Of a stretch of DNA of 64,000 nt, positions 1-12,269 are shown piece by piece. Source of the DNA: Bathynomus jamesi (Eukaryota > Arthropoda > Malacostraca > Isopoda > Cirolanidae). A model generated the notes under the pieces. It searched no databases, was not told where the DNA came from, and was given only the letters and a program-made list of their open reading frames with translations. How positions within the stretch are numbered: position 1 is the stretch's first letter; the number at the start of each line of letters is the position of its first letter. The DNA is taken from positions 1,164,501-1,228,500 of the forward strand of contig JAJOZX010000194.1 of the NCBI GenBank assembly GCA_023014485.1. The letters run 5' to 3'. The position numbers were made by a program, and so were the translations under genes.

Positions 1-2
1 TT

Positions 3-139
3 GTACGATAATATTAAGTTTCATGGAAACCAGATAACACGGTTTTAGATTGGTTAGTTACTTTTCGCGTAACCAATTTTCTTTGTAACAAAATTAGACT
101 GTTAAAAATACTGGTCTCCGCGAAACTTAATACTCGTAC
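3..139. mobile_element. Small foldback MITE, plus a third copy of its end at about 1090-1130
   Basis: The left end (gtacgataatattaagtttc.. ggaaaccag) is repeated inverted at 111-139 (ctggtctccgcgaaacttaa.. tcgtac), making a 137-bp hairpin. The same end sequence recurs without a partner at about 1090-1130 (taaatattaagtttcgtggaaaccag). No coding sequence. The superfamily is not assignable. Confidence 0.55.
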
Positions 140-392
140 TTACCTCATCATATGTTATTGAGTCATATTGAGTAGTACTGTATGGTTTGAATCTCTTTTG
201 CAGATGATGTTTGGCAATAACACATATCATTTTCAAATTCAGACAGTGTTTCAGGTGTGGGACTCCAATTACTGTTATAACACTGGTAGCTCTCTGTCAG
301 TCAAGGTGTATGCGGGTGTTCAACGTTTTAGGTAACGCGCTGTGCTGCGGCCAGTATTAGTTTTTAAGTCTCATCAGGCGGTTACGTGTACG
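140..392. other. 5' flank of the DUF229 gene
   Basis: Region upstream of the first in-frame ATG. No TE, TATA box or other defined promoter motif was recognised. It may contain 5' UTR. Confidence 0.3.
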
Positions 393-552
393 ATGCACGA
401 GTCCCCTTTGAAAAGAATAACAACGTATTTAGTGTTAATGATAATGTTTAATTATCAAAAGAAGAAGAAGATTGTGCTAAAATGGAGTTTGTTTTGTTTA
501 TACACCATTTTGATGGGATATTTATATCTACGTTACAAGAAATTAGTGCCAA
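393..552 (+). CDS. DUF229 gene, exon 1 (start codon and membrane anchor)
   Basis: The first in-frame ATG after an upstream stop (TAA at 333-335) is at 393, with A at -3. In-frame ATGs at 438 and 444 are alternative starts and would still keep the basic stretch and the hydrophobic anchor ([18 protein letters not shown]). The exon ends at 552 before GTAAGT and leaves one base of a codon. I saw no convincing TATA box, and an upstream non-coding exon cannot be excluded. Confidence 0.8.
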
Positions 553-1045
553 GTAAGTGATTCATTTTTTGTTTAAGAAATAAGCTCCCATAATAATTAT
601 ATGAAGCAAATAATATTAGCAACGTATACATTAAACTATTCCCCGATTCGGTGTAAGCTTAGCCTAATTAATTAATGCAAATACGCATGCGTATAACGTA
701 CAAGTCGTGAGTAGGACTAAAAATAGTATTTTTATAAAATTAATTGAATGAAATATTGAAACGATCCAGTCCAAGTATAGTCTATTTATAAATCTCTCGA
801 GATATATGTATATATACGCCTTCAAGTAGAGTTATAACTACTTTGGGGTGTGTATATATATATATAATATAAATTTTAAGTAAGAACATTCATTTTAATT
901 GATATTTTCATTTGACATGCACCAAAAAGTAATATATAATACAAGATGTAAGTGAAGTTATTTAGCCATATTAGTTTAAATTGAGGCGAGAGCACCTACG
1001 CACTTGTCACAAACTATTTCACGCTATGCATCAGACCAGTATTTT

Positions 1046-1092
<47 letters not shown>

Positions 1093-4000
1093 TAAATATT
1101 AAGTTTCGTGGAAACCAGTGTTTTTGACAAGTAGAAATTTGTTATAAAGATCGTAATTGGCGGGAAATAACGAACCAATCTAAAATGACCACATGTTTAT
1201 TATAGTGATGTAATATATTACTCCAGGCATAAAAATGTCTGAAGCGCAACCGTCACCTGTTAACAAGGTAGTTTATTCATATGGTCGATATAGTCCAAAT
1301 ATCGAGGTTTCCTAAACTTTTTCATAGGCTTTTCTTTTATGGATTAATAGGTTAGGTAAACTAGACATGGTTGATGGGGTTATTTAACTTCCTTTACAAC
1401 ATCTATGGTCGTATGACGAGGTGGGGGGACTACAGCTTTACGTGGGATCCAAACCACGAGTCGCTACATCTGGACGCAGAGGTCGGTCTCCCATCCAACT
1501 ACTACCTAAATCCAGTGTTGCTTAACTTGCTGGTCGACGGGCAGTGGTGCTCCAACTTTAGGCTCGTTATAGCCCGTAGGTAAGATATAATTGTAGGGTG
1601 GGGTAAACTGAACGTGCCTAATCTTTATCAAAACCTACCTTGGCTTTAACAGACTAGGTATACCTTTCATATTATTTCATACACCGAAGCAAGTTAAACG
1701 GATAAGCTAGTGGCTAGTGAAAGAAAATGGAAAAATTGTGAATTTTAATGACTAACTCGGATATCCAGAATGTATAATATATAGGGTGGAGAAGTCGGGC
1801 ACCATAGGGTAAATTACAGTAAAACGCTGAAGTCGTGCACTACAGGGTAAATATCAGCTGGTATTCGAAATAATGACCGTTGTGGCCAATGTCGTAACAC
1901 CGCTTCCCGGAGATCAGCGAAGTTAAGCGAAATTGGGTCTGGGTAGTAATTGGATGGGAGACCGTCCTCCGCTCCCAGATTATGTAGCGACCCGTGGTTC
2001 GGATCCCACGCAAAGCTGTAGGTCCCCTCCGTCATATGACCTTAAATGTTGCGAAGGAGGTTAAACAACCCCAATAAATTAATTAATTCAGAGTAATGCT
2101 GATTTTGGTAAAATTCCAGATGCCAGACGCAGTTCAGACAGATTTCATAGACCAAAGCTTCCCAACCTTTATGTGCTACCCCGAAAAATCATGTTCACAC
2201 AATTCACGACCCCAAACACTGGTCGAACTTCGACAAACTCCCCAGAAGTTATTATATATACAGTATATGGGATGAATTTCACACTTAAACACGTGAAATG
2301 AATGAATGATGCAAATCCTTGTGGATTTGCATCCATTTTATATACAGGGTGGGCCGAAAGTCTGGATCCATAGGAAAATATTAATTTTAATGCATAAATT
2401 ACAACAAATGGTAAATACTTAAAATGAATATCAACTTTAACTCGTAAATGCGTATCCGTGATACTGTACAATGGTTCGTACTCCAGTATAAACAACAAAT
2501 TATAACAAATGCTCAAATTGGCGGCCTCTGACATCGAGACACTTTGGGATGGAATTTATGATTTTTAATAATTCTTCGAATTGACGTCTCGAGATGCGTG
2601 TTTCATTTGATAATCTTCTTGTTGACTTTACTGGACTATTCGTTAAAGTTTCACATACCATTGCAGAGGTATTTCATCAGTTGCAGTTTTTGGACGACCA
2701 GAACGCCGTCGCATGTACACTGTACCTTCCTGTTTCTTTGAAACGTTTAAACAACTTGCCAACAGTCGCGTGTGTTACTGGATGCTTATCAGGATGATTT
2801 CTATTGAATTCGGTAGCAACTTCTCTGTGTGTAGCGCCCTGTCTTGCGTACATGAGCGCAAGTTCTACCCGGTCTTCTGTTAGATTCGAAGCCATTTCTG
2901 GGCTGAAATACAAAAAGTATTTGAGTATTTATACTGGAGTCCGAACTACTGTACAGTATCACGGATACGCATTTACGAGTTAAAGTTGATATTCATTTTA
3001 AGTATTTACCATTTGTTGTAATTTATGTATTAAAATAAATATTTTCCTATGGATCCAGACTTTCGGCCCACCCTGTATATATATTACTCATAAGCACAGC
3101 GTTTATTATGCGCGGGAAGGGCCCGGATTTCAGCTGTTATTCGCAACTACATTCATGATTGATAAATGTCTTGTCGGATGGCCGTAGGAAGAGAATTGAA
3201 AATAAAATTATCAGATTCGGTTCGCGACCCCAAATATGATCTTTGCGATCCAGAGTTGGGAAGCCCTGTCATCAGTGTCGGATTAAGGCATGAGCTAACT
3301 GAGCTACAGTTTAGGGCCACACAATGTGAGGGGCCTCTTGGATTTATTTATTGAATCTAAATTTATTAAATAAATTTATTTGTCATCGTATGGGGCCCCT
3401 TAAACTTGACATAGCTTAGGGTCTCAGAATGTCATAATCCGGCCCTCCCTGCCATAGACCCTAATTACTAACCAAACCTAACCTAACATAATTTAACATA
3501 TTACCAAGCTGTTATGAACCGTCTCCGAACTAGTGATGCACCGGAGCTCCGGCTCCGGCCGAGCAGGAGTTCGGCCATTTTAGAAAACCCTGCTCCGGCC
3601 GGAGGTCTCACTAAACTCCGGCCTCTGGCCGGAGGTGCCAAGTACATCAAACTCAATTCTGACAACTTTGTTTTAATTCTATAAAACTAAAAAAAACCTC
3701 ATTTCTGCACCTATCCGAATATTTCAGTTTTCAGATGACTGTAATAATAATAATAATAATAATTTATTTTACGAGTGATCAGTGATTGTATTAATATTTC
3801 AGTTCTCAGTGACTAATAATAATAATTTATTTTGAGTGATCAGTGATTGTATTAATCAGGGTTGTGGAGTCGGAGTCGTGGAGTCGCACGTTTCAGGGCG
3901 GAGTCGGAGTCGAATTTTTACAATGTGTGGAGTCGAGTCGGAAATTTTGGACCGACTCCACAACCCTGGTTATAGCCACTAGGTTAAGAAGGGTTATTCA

Positions 4001-7000
4001 ATTTTAAGTAGGACTACTACTGGTTAGACCTTAATTATGTTTAAGAGAATCTTTTTCATATATATATATATATATATTATTGGAAAAAATAAAAATCCCT
4101 TAATATGATAATATCTACAAGTCAATATCCTTCTTAATATTTGAATGTTCCCTTATCCTAGAAAGTAACCTGACGATTCATGTGGTGGTGATGAAATGTC
4201 TTATTATTATGATAATTATAGAGTGAAACACTAGAGGAGTCGGAGTCGTATATTTAAAATGTGAGGAGTCGGAGTCGGATTTTTAGATTTTTTACAATGT
4301 GTGGAGTCGGAGTCGGAAAATTTTGGACCGACTCCACAACCCTGGTATTAATAATTGATTTGGTATAGGCTACTTTACTCAGCATTCAGCAAGACATCAT
4401 AAGTTTCATAGCCTGAGGATATTCTGTTCAACGGGAATTTTTAGAGAAATTAGCACACAAAGCATAGAAAGTCGACTTTTATGAAGTTTGTTATTAAAGA
4501 CGACTTAATTTAAAATAGCAGGACTATAATATATAAACCCTAAATAGATGAGACGATGGACCCCCCCCCCCCCCCACACACATATATACAGTACATATAA
4601 ATACTGAAATAAATCAATTGGCCGGAACCTCCGGCCGGAGGAAAAAACACTAAGCCGGAGGTTCCGGCCCAAAATCTGCCTCCGGTACATCACTACTCCG
4701 AACTGCGTATGGCATAGAGTTTCACCTTTTTGTATACCAAATTTATGAAGTCATTCACATAAAAGGTAAATTTTTTATAAACTGCAATCATGGAAAGAAC
4801 TTGGATACTGATTTAATTAAGAGTATCCGTCGTAGGTGCACGAAGTGATCAAGTAGTAAACCTAAAAGTTATTTGCTATACGGGTAACCACTTTATATAT
4901 TTACTGAGTGTGCAAAGAAAGATTCTGAAGTTCCATTCTGGGTTCCTAATAGGGTGAAGTTGCGAATAGAGGTGGTTTGGAGTAGTGATGTACCGATTAC
5001 AAAAATTTAGCGGATTCTTTGCCGATATTTAAAAAAATAAATTCTCTTCATAAATTTTACTAATCTAATTGCGAAACTTTAAATTTTCACATTTTTAAAT
5101 TTCAAATTTGTTCAAATGCTTTTCTTTAGGTCACTCCACAATATACAGTTTCACAATTTGTTACTCGTATATCGCACCTAAAGTGATGGTAAAGAGTTTA
5201 TTCCGGGGTAAAATGATGAAATAATTATTTTACTTTCGTAAATTGGATACCAATATTTAATTAAAGTAATTGCTATTAATTATGTTGACAGTATTTTCTT
5301 TCTCACGACTTACTTTCTCACGACTTAAAGTTCATTGGAACGCTCAGTAACGCAGTGGTGGTTCAGCTAAATGACCCCACTGAGCAGGAACACTGCGTTC
5401 CTGTTCAAATTTCAAGCAGGAAAAAAAATAAAGCTTAAAAAGCTCTAATTCTTGTCAGTTGTATAACTGAATTCTTACAAAGACGATTTAGGTTTATGAA
5501 GATGGGAAACTACGTTCCCGCTCTGTAAGAACGTATTCCATGTGCTCGGAGTTGTCTTCCTATGACTGAGTTATGCGCAATGTATTAATGTATTATAGCA
5601 GACATGAGGTCATTATGATTGTAATGGTAATTAATTATAATTAATTAATTACAAATCTCTTGTAATGATGATGAAAGAAATTTCGAGGCAATAATGGTAA
5701 TGAAAGATCTGTAATGAATCATTACACATTACATTTCCATTACAGTGTAATTTCTAATATATATATATATATATATATATCCCCCTCCCCGCGGGCGGTC
5801 TTTCTGGGGTGGATCGCCCGCGGGCTCCTGCCTCCATGTGGCGAGGGGGGTCAGCCGCGGCTGGGGGCCCTGCCGGGTCCCCGCCCGGTTGCGAAGTGGA
5901 CTTTTAGCATACCCTGCTATCCTACAGCCCCCTCTTTCCTGTCTTCCCCTCTTTACCCTCTTTCTTGCCCCCTCTGTTTTTTCTGCTTTCTCTGTTCACT
6001 TCGCGCGCCCCGTAGGCTGCCGGGGCTGGTCGCTGGGGGTCTCGCCCCCATGGCCGGGGCCGGACTAAGTTGGCTGGTAGGGTGCCCAGGCCTGGGACCC
6101 TGGGGGGCCTTGGTCTTTGCTGCCGGCGGGGGAGAACTTTCGACGCTGCAAGGGCCCCTTTTGAAACGGGGGTACCTACATGGGACGAGGCACCCATCCC
6201 CCGCCGGCGTGCGCTTGGTCCCCTTGGGCCCCGGGTAATCGGTTCCCCGCGGCCCCGGGCGCGAAACAACAATAAAAATTTTCTATGGAAACACTTACAA
6301 ATCTAATGGACCTCGTTGACGACCCGGCTTGTGCATCTGACCTCCCTCTGACTACCTCTTTGGACCGTGGGTCTGGTTAGGGCAGTCGGCAGCCCTCGCC
6401 CACCCCGTCTGCTCTTCTTGCCGACACTCCTCTCCCTCTCTTCCCCAGGCTCGTGGCGCCGCTGCCCGACCCCCGCCAGTAGCGGATGGACCTGCAGTGG
6501 ACCCCCCGACCCCTGGATCCCCCCATATTCCACGTCCCGATAGGGACCCCACCTGCTTTTTCGCCCTCAGGTGGGAGGCCCGCGGCCCCGGTCGCCTCCC
6601 ACTCCGGTCGGGCTCATCGCCCTCGGCCCCTGGGGGACGTGGGACCCGACGTCGCCGTCCGCCTTTCTCGTCTTCTCGCCCCCTCGAAGTTCCGGTGGTG
6701 TTTGGCCAGACGGCTTCACTCGGCCTTAGGACGATGGACAAGTTCCTCGTCCTCCGCCCCTCCTCCTCCAAGCCCCTCCCCACTAACCACGAACGCCTCT
6801 TTCGAGCGATCCATGGGAAGACGGGGACGGCGCGTTTTGACCTTCGGCCTCAGAGGGATGGCTCCATTTTGATAAGGTCGCGTTCCTCTGCCGAAAACCT
6901 CCTCTCTGCTCGCTATCCCCGATGTCCTGGGCTGCGGGATCACGGTGACTCCCCACCCCCGCCTCAATCAGTGCCAGGGCACGATCTACGCTGCTCGTCT

Positions 7001-10000
7001 TCTACCCATCCCGGTGGAGGACCTCCAGACTGACCTCGCCTCCCAGGGTGTGGTGAGAATATACCGTTTTCCCGACAGATCGCGGTCCCCAGCCGTCCCT
7101 TCTCCTCGCCTTCTCCTTACTTTTGACTCACTGGTGCCCCCCCGTTTCGGTATTGGGGCTTTGGCGAGAGAAGAGCATGCGAATTCTCGGTTCGGCCATA
7201 CGTGCCAGATCCTACGCGCTGTTTTCAGTGCAATAGGTTTGGTCACGTGAGCAGTTCCTGCCGTCAGCCGGCCCCGTTGTGTGTCCGCTGCGGCGGCCCT
7301 CCCCACCCCTTGCCCTGTACTGCTCCGCCTTCCTGCACCAACTGTCATGGACCGCACCCTGCTTCATCCCGCTCTTGCCCGTCCTTCCTCTTTGAGAGGG
7401 AGGTTCGGGCCCTCTGTTCATCAGAATTTCTCAGCGCTCGGGAGGCGCGGGACCGGTTGCGTGGTCCGCGAGGCCGGCGGTACCTCGTACGCCGAGGCTC
7501 TCCGTCCCCGGCCGCCGCCGGCCCAGACCCCGTCCTCACCGGCGGTTCCCGACGCGCCTCCACTCACCGTGTCCGCTACTCCCTGTCTATCCTCTGCCGC
7601 CCAGCGGACTCCCGCCGCGGCTCCCTGTACTACCAGCGCGTCCCCACGTGCTCCCTCCGCGAACGCCGATGCTTCGTCGGCAACCCCCCCTGCCCCTTCT
7701 ACGCCCTCTCCACCGGCGCTTTCGGCCACCCCCATTCCGGACCGTGACCCGCCGTCGCCCATGCGGGCCGCACGACGGAGGGGAACGGGCCGCAAGCGCC
7801 GCGCCAATAGTGACCCCGAAAGGTTCGAGGCCATAGGCCTCGCATCACCTTCCTCTCCCAGACACAAACGCCCCCTTCGCCCTACCATCCCGGTGTCCTC
7901 ACCGTCCCCGCTGCGCAACCGTTATGGACGCTCCCCCCTGGGGTCCCCGACGACCCTCGTGGTGGGGGCGGAGATACAACCCTCACCGGTTCGGTCGATG
8001 GACCCACTGGAGGGGGAACTCGCCCGCCTGGTCGGTGTGGGTGGGATGAGCACGCCCCCCGCGCGTGATCTACCCCACCTCTCTCCTTGACCTGCCTATG
8101 CATCTGGGTGAGGTATCCTTTTCCACTACCCCTTGTAGTCCAGCCTCCCCTGCACCTCCGGTGAAGGGAGGGGCCTTCTGGATACCCCTCACATCCCCTT
8201 CTCTGCATCGCTCTCCCCCGGGCGTCCGGGTGACTCCTCTTCAGGAGGATTTGCCGGCGTCAGTTTCCACATGGCCCCCCCGTCGGGGTGACCCTCGCCT
8301 TCGCCCACGTTCGGCGTCCCCCGTTGGGCCCCGGGGCTTTCCAATCCCCTTGTTAATCTCGGGCCGCCCGATCGGCCCACCCACCCCATAACCATCCGTT
8401 TCGCAGACTTTCCTACCCCTCCATATACTTCGCTCCTGCAGTGGAACATCCGCGGGCTCCTGGTAGGCCTCGAGAGTCTCTCTTCTCTCCTGGCCTCCAG
8501 GTGTCCGGCGTGTTTCTGCCTTCAGGAGACGATACTGGGCTCCCGTTCCCTCCCTCGAGTGTCCGGCTACTGCGGGCTCCCTTCCCCGCCTCTCGATGGG
8601 GCGGGTAGGGGGGGCTCCGCGGTCTTCGTGCACCGCTCCGTCCCTTTCCGCCCCCTCCCGCTCCGTACTGTCTTGCAAGCTGTGGCCGTGCGCCTTTCTT
8701 TGTGGCGTCAGCTCACGGTCTGCTCTCTTTACCTCCCCCCTAACGTACGCCCTCCACCCGATTCTCTCCGTGACCTAATTCTGCAGCTTCCCCGCCCTTT
8801 CCTGCTTCTCGGGGACTTCAACAGTCGGGACCCGGCCTGGGGGGACGTTTGCTCCACCTTTCTCTCCGGGACCCTTCTCTCCATTATGGACGAGCTAGAG
8901 TTCACCTTTCTGAACGATGGCTCCCCAACCTGCCTCCACTCGGCCCATGACAGTTTCACCTGTATTGATCTTTCCCTGGTTTCCCTCGATATCGTGACGG
9001 AGTTCACCTGGGAGGTCCTGCCGGATTCTTCCGGCAGTGACCATTTCCCTGTGTGTCTTACCCCAACCCGTCTCCTCCCCCCCACCTCTGTCCGCCCGCG
9101 CTGGCTGTTCGCCCGAGCGAAATGGGCCTCATACACGAGGTGCATGGCGATCTCGCCGTCCATTCCTGCCTTTCCCTCCGTTAGTGAGGCCCTCGCCTTT
9201 CTCGAAAGCAAGATCCTCTCGGCTGCCACCAGTTGCATCCCCCGTACCTCAGGCTCCCCCAGGCCGCGCAGCGTCCCATGGTGGACCCCAGAGTGCTCCC
9301 GTGCCGTTCAGGAGCGGCGCCGTGCTGGCCGTCGCTTCTACCGGACCCGCCAGCCGGAGCATAAGATGGCGTTCCAGCGCCTGAAGGCAGTGGCCCGTCG
9401 GGTCTTGAAACTAGCCCGGCGTACCTCCTGGCGGAGTTACGTGTCCGGGATCTCCTCCTCGACCGCCCCCTCGACTGTTTGGCGCAAGGTGCGTAGCTTT
9501 GAGGGGACCCGTGTCCCCCCTCGACCCCCGGTGCTTCGGGTCGGGGACGACGAGTTCGTGTCCGATCCGGAGGCCGTCGCGAACGCACTCGCGGCGCACT
9601 TCGCAGCCATCTCCAGTTCCGATTCCCCCCACTCCCCCGCGACCCACCGGAATTTCCACCTCATAGGGATGACCCCTATAATCACCTCTTCCACATGACA
9701 GAGCTTCGGGAGGCCCTCCGCCCCCGGCCCCGATAATATCCCCTATGACTTGTTACGGCACCTCCACCCCTCTGCTCTCAGCTTTCTACTGGACCTCTAT
9801 AACCGGATTTGGTTGGAGGGTTCATTTCCGGACCGATGGCGTGAGTCCATCGTCGTCCCCATCCCGAAGCCCGATAAAGACCCCTCACTCCCGTCGAACT
9901 ATCGCCCCATTTCCCTGACATGCTGCGCCTGCAAGGTTATGGAGGCGATGGTCGCCTCGCGGCTGTCTCTTACTCTGGAGGCGAGTGACCAATACCCTGC

Positions 10001-12219
10001 TACCCAGGCTGGTTTCCGGCGTTTCCGGTCTACCACCGACCCCCTCCTCCTCCTTAGCCACGACGTGCAGGAGGCTTTCACCCGGCGTCACTTTGTACTC
10101 GCCGTCTTTTTCGACCTCCAGAAGGCCTACGATACTACTCGGCGGAGCGCGTCTTTGACTGCTTACGCTCCCTGGGTTTCGTAGGCTTTCTCCCCTCCTT
10201 TATTTATAACTTCTTGTCCGCCCGTTCTTTCCGCGTCCGCATCGGTTCTACCCTCTCTGACCGCTTTCCGTTGGAGGAGGGTGTCCCTCAGGGTAGTGTC
10301 CTTAGCGTCCTGTGTTTCTCACTAGTGATGAACACAGTCGCTACGGTCCTGCCTACTTCCGTTCGTAGCTCCCTCTATGCCGATGACCTGGCTATCTATT
10401 GCTCTGGCCGCCTCCCGTCTTTGGCTGAACGTCGACTCCAGCTAGCCATCAACGCGGTGGTTCGCTGGGCGTCCTCGGTTGGCTATGCTTTCTCACCCTC
10501 TAAGTCTTCCAGTATGCTTTTCCGTCCTCGGCGCCTCCGTCTGTCGCATACCTTCGCCCTTACCCTTGCCGGCACTCCTCTTCCCCTCGTCCCATCCGTT
10601 CGATTCCTGGGTATGACCCTCGACGAATTTTTCGGTTGGGTTCCACACCTTAGGCGGTTGCGGCAATCATCTCGCCGCACCCTCTCCCTTTTGAGTCACC
10701 TGTCCCACATGACCTGGGGGGCGGACAGGCGTACTCTGCTGCGCCTGTACACCTCCCTGGTGCAATCCCGCATCGACTACGGCTGTGTGGTCTACAGCTC
10801 CGCCTCCTCTCCGGCACTCCGTATGCTGGATCCTCTTCTCCACCGTGGCCTTCGCCTGGCGTCGGGTGCCTTCCGCTCGTCCCCTGTCGCTAGTCTTCAG
10901 GTGGACTGCGGACACCCCCCCCTGCCCTTCGCCGGGGCCTTCGCATGGCGAAGTGTTACCTTCGCATCTGCCGCCTCCCGAGGTCCCTACTCTTCTCCGC
11001 GATCTCCCAGGCGCTACCCCGGCCTGACACGTGGCATTTCGCTGCCTCCCTGGCCGACGTCTTTTCGTCCCTAAGGATCCCCCCACCCTCTATTCTGCCG
11101 TTCTCCTTCGACCTGTCGCCCCCCTGGCTGACCACCCCTATCTGCCGCTGCCAGGCGCTCCGTGGCCTGCGTAAGGAGTCTCCTCCTACCGTCCTCCGGT
11201 CTTCTTTTCTGGCCCATCTTCCGTACACTCGGACGATGTTCCCGTTTACACCGACGGCTCGCGCTCCCTGCAGGTGTCGCGGCCGCCGTCTTCTCTCCGT
11301 CGCTGTCACCTACCTCCCGGGGTATCCCCCTGCCGGTTCAGGCCTCCATCTTTTCCGCGGAGCTCTTTGCCCTTCTGGAAGCCCTCCGTCTGGTATCGGG
11401 TTTTTCGCGGTCTTCCTGTACCATCTTTTCGGACTCGCTGAGCGTCAAGCGCTCGAGCGCTATAATTCCCCGGACCCCCTCGTACGCATTATTCAACAGG
11501 AGTACCATGTCCTGCACACCGTTCACCGGATCCGGGTCACCTTCTGCTGGGTTCCTGCCCATGTCGGTGTTTCCGGTAATGAGGCGGCTGACCGCACAGC
11601 CCGGTCCGCCGCCTCGATGCCTCCCCTCCCCCGCCCGCTCCCCTTCTCTGACTATGTGCAGGTCTTTCGGTCCTTCTACGACCGCATATGGCAGCAGTCC
11701 TGGGACGATGCCACCGGAAATAAACTCTGGTCCATCCGCCCCCGCCTGTCATATTGGGCGTCCTCTTTCCACCGCTCCCGACACAAAGAGGTCGTCCTTG
11801 CGCGGCTTCGCATCGGCCATACGCGCCTCACGCACGGCTATCTTATGTCCCGGCAGGAGGCTCCTTGTTGCGCCTCCTGCCAGTCGCCCCTCACCGTCTT
11901 TCACATCCTTGTGGAATGCCCCACCCTGTCGTCAGTACGTCGTCGCGCCTTCCCGTTCCTCTCTGATTTCCCCCTCCCCGATCGTTTACGTCTTATGCTC
12001 GCTGAGAGCCCTCTCTTCTCGCTTGACCGTCTTTTCCTTTTCCTCTCCCAATCTCGCCTCCTCTCTGAGCTTTAGGTGACTTCTCACCCGTCGTCCGCGG
12101 TCCTCCCACTTCTAGTGCCTTTCCCCCGTCTCCGTTTCTCTTTCCCATATTCTGCTTCGCCATGATATCCGCTAGCGTGTAGCGGGAAATGGCGGTAAAC
12201 GCCCCAATACAAAAAAAAA

Positions 12220-12269
<50 letters not shown>

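Larger units (their letters stand above)
5781..12235 (+). mobile_element. I-like non-LTR retrotransposon, about 6.4 kb, degenerate, inserted in (TA)n
   Basis: A strikingly GC-rich block (ccccctccccgcgggcgg at its start) between (TA)n tracts at 5757-5780 and 12227-12254, with an A-rich 3' end (caaaaaaaaaataaa). In order: gag-like ORF1 with three zinc knuckles, AP-type endonuclease, reverse transcriptase, RNase H and a C-terminal CCHC motif. Domain order with RNase H places it in or near the I group of the Jockey/I superfamily; the clade is inferred. Several frameshifts disable both ORFs. Confidence 0.9.

Noticed and set aside
1885..1975. Functional 5S rRNA gene
   Set aside because: Only the internal promoter region resembles 5S. 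The 3' third of 5S is replaced by a shared non-5S body, and several similarly built copies occur in both orientations, so it is a SINE.
4984..5100. A further hAT element starting at tagtgatgtaccga
   Set aside because: Only one end is visible; no inverted partner or 8-bp duplication could be found, so it is noted only as a lone end.
5714..6306. Several overlapping open frames in the GC-rich 5' end of the retrotransposon
   Set aside because: High GC reduces stops in all frames on both strands. No domain or motif was found, and most are shadows of the untranslated leader or ORF1.
8729..11086. Long minus-strand open frames opposite the RT and endonuclease
   Set aside because: They are complements of the recognised + strand ORF2 and show only low-complexity Arg/Gly/Pro sequence.
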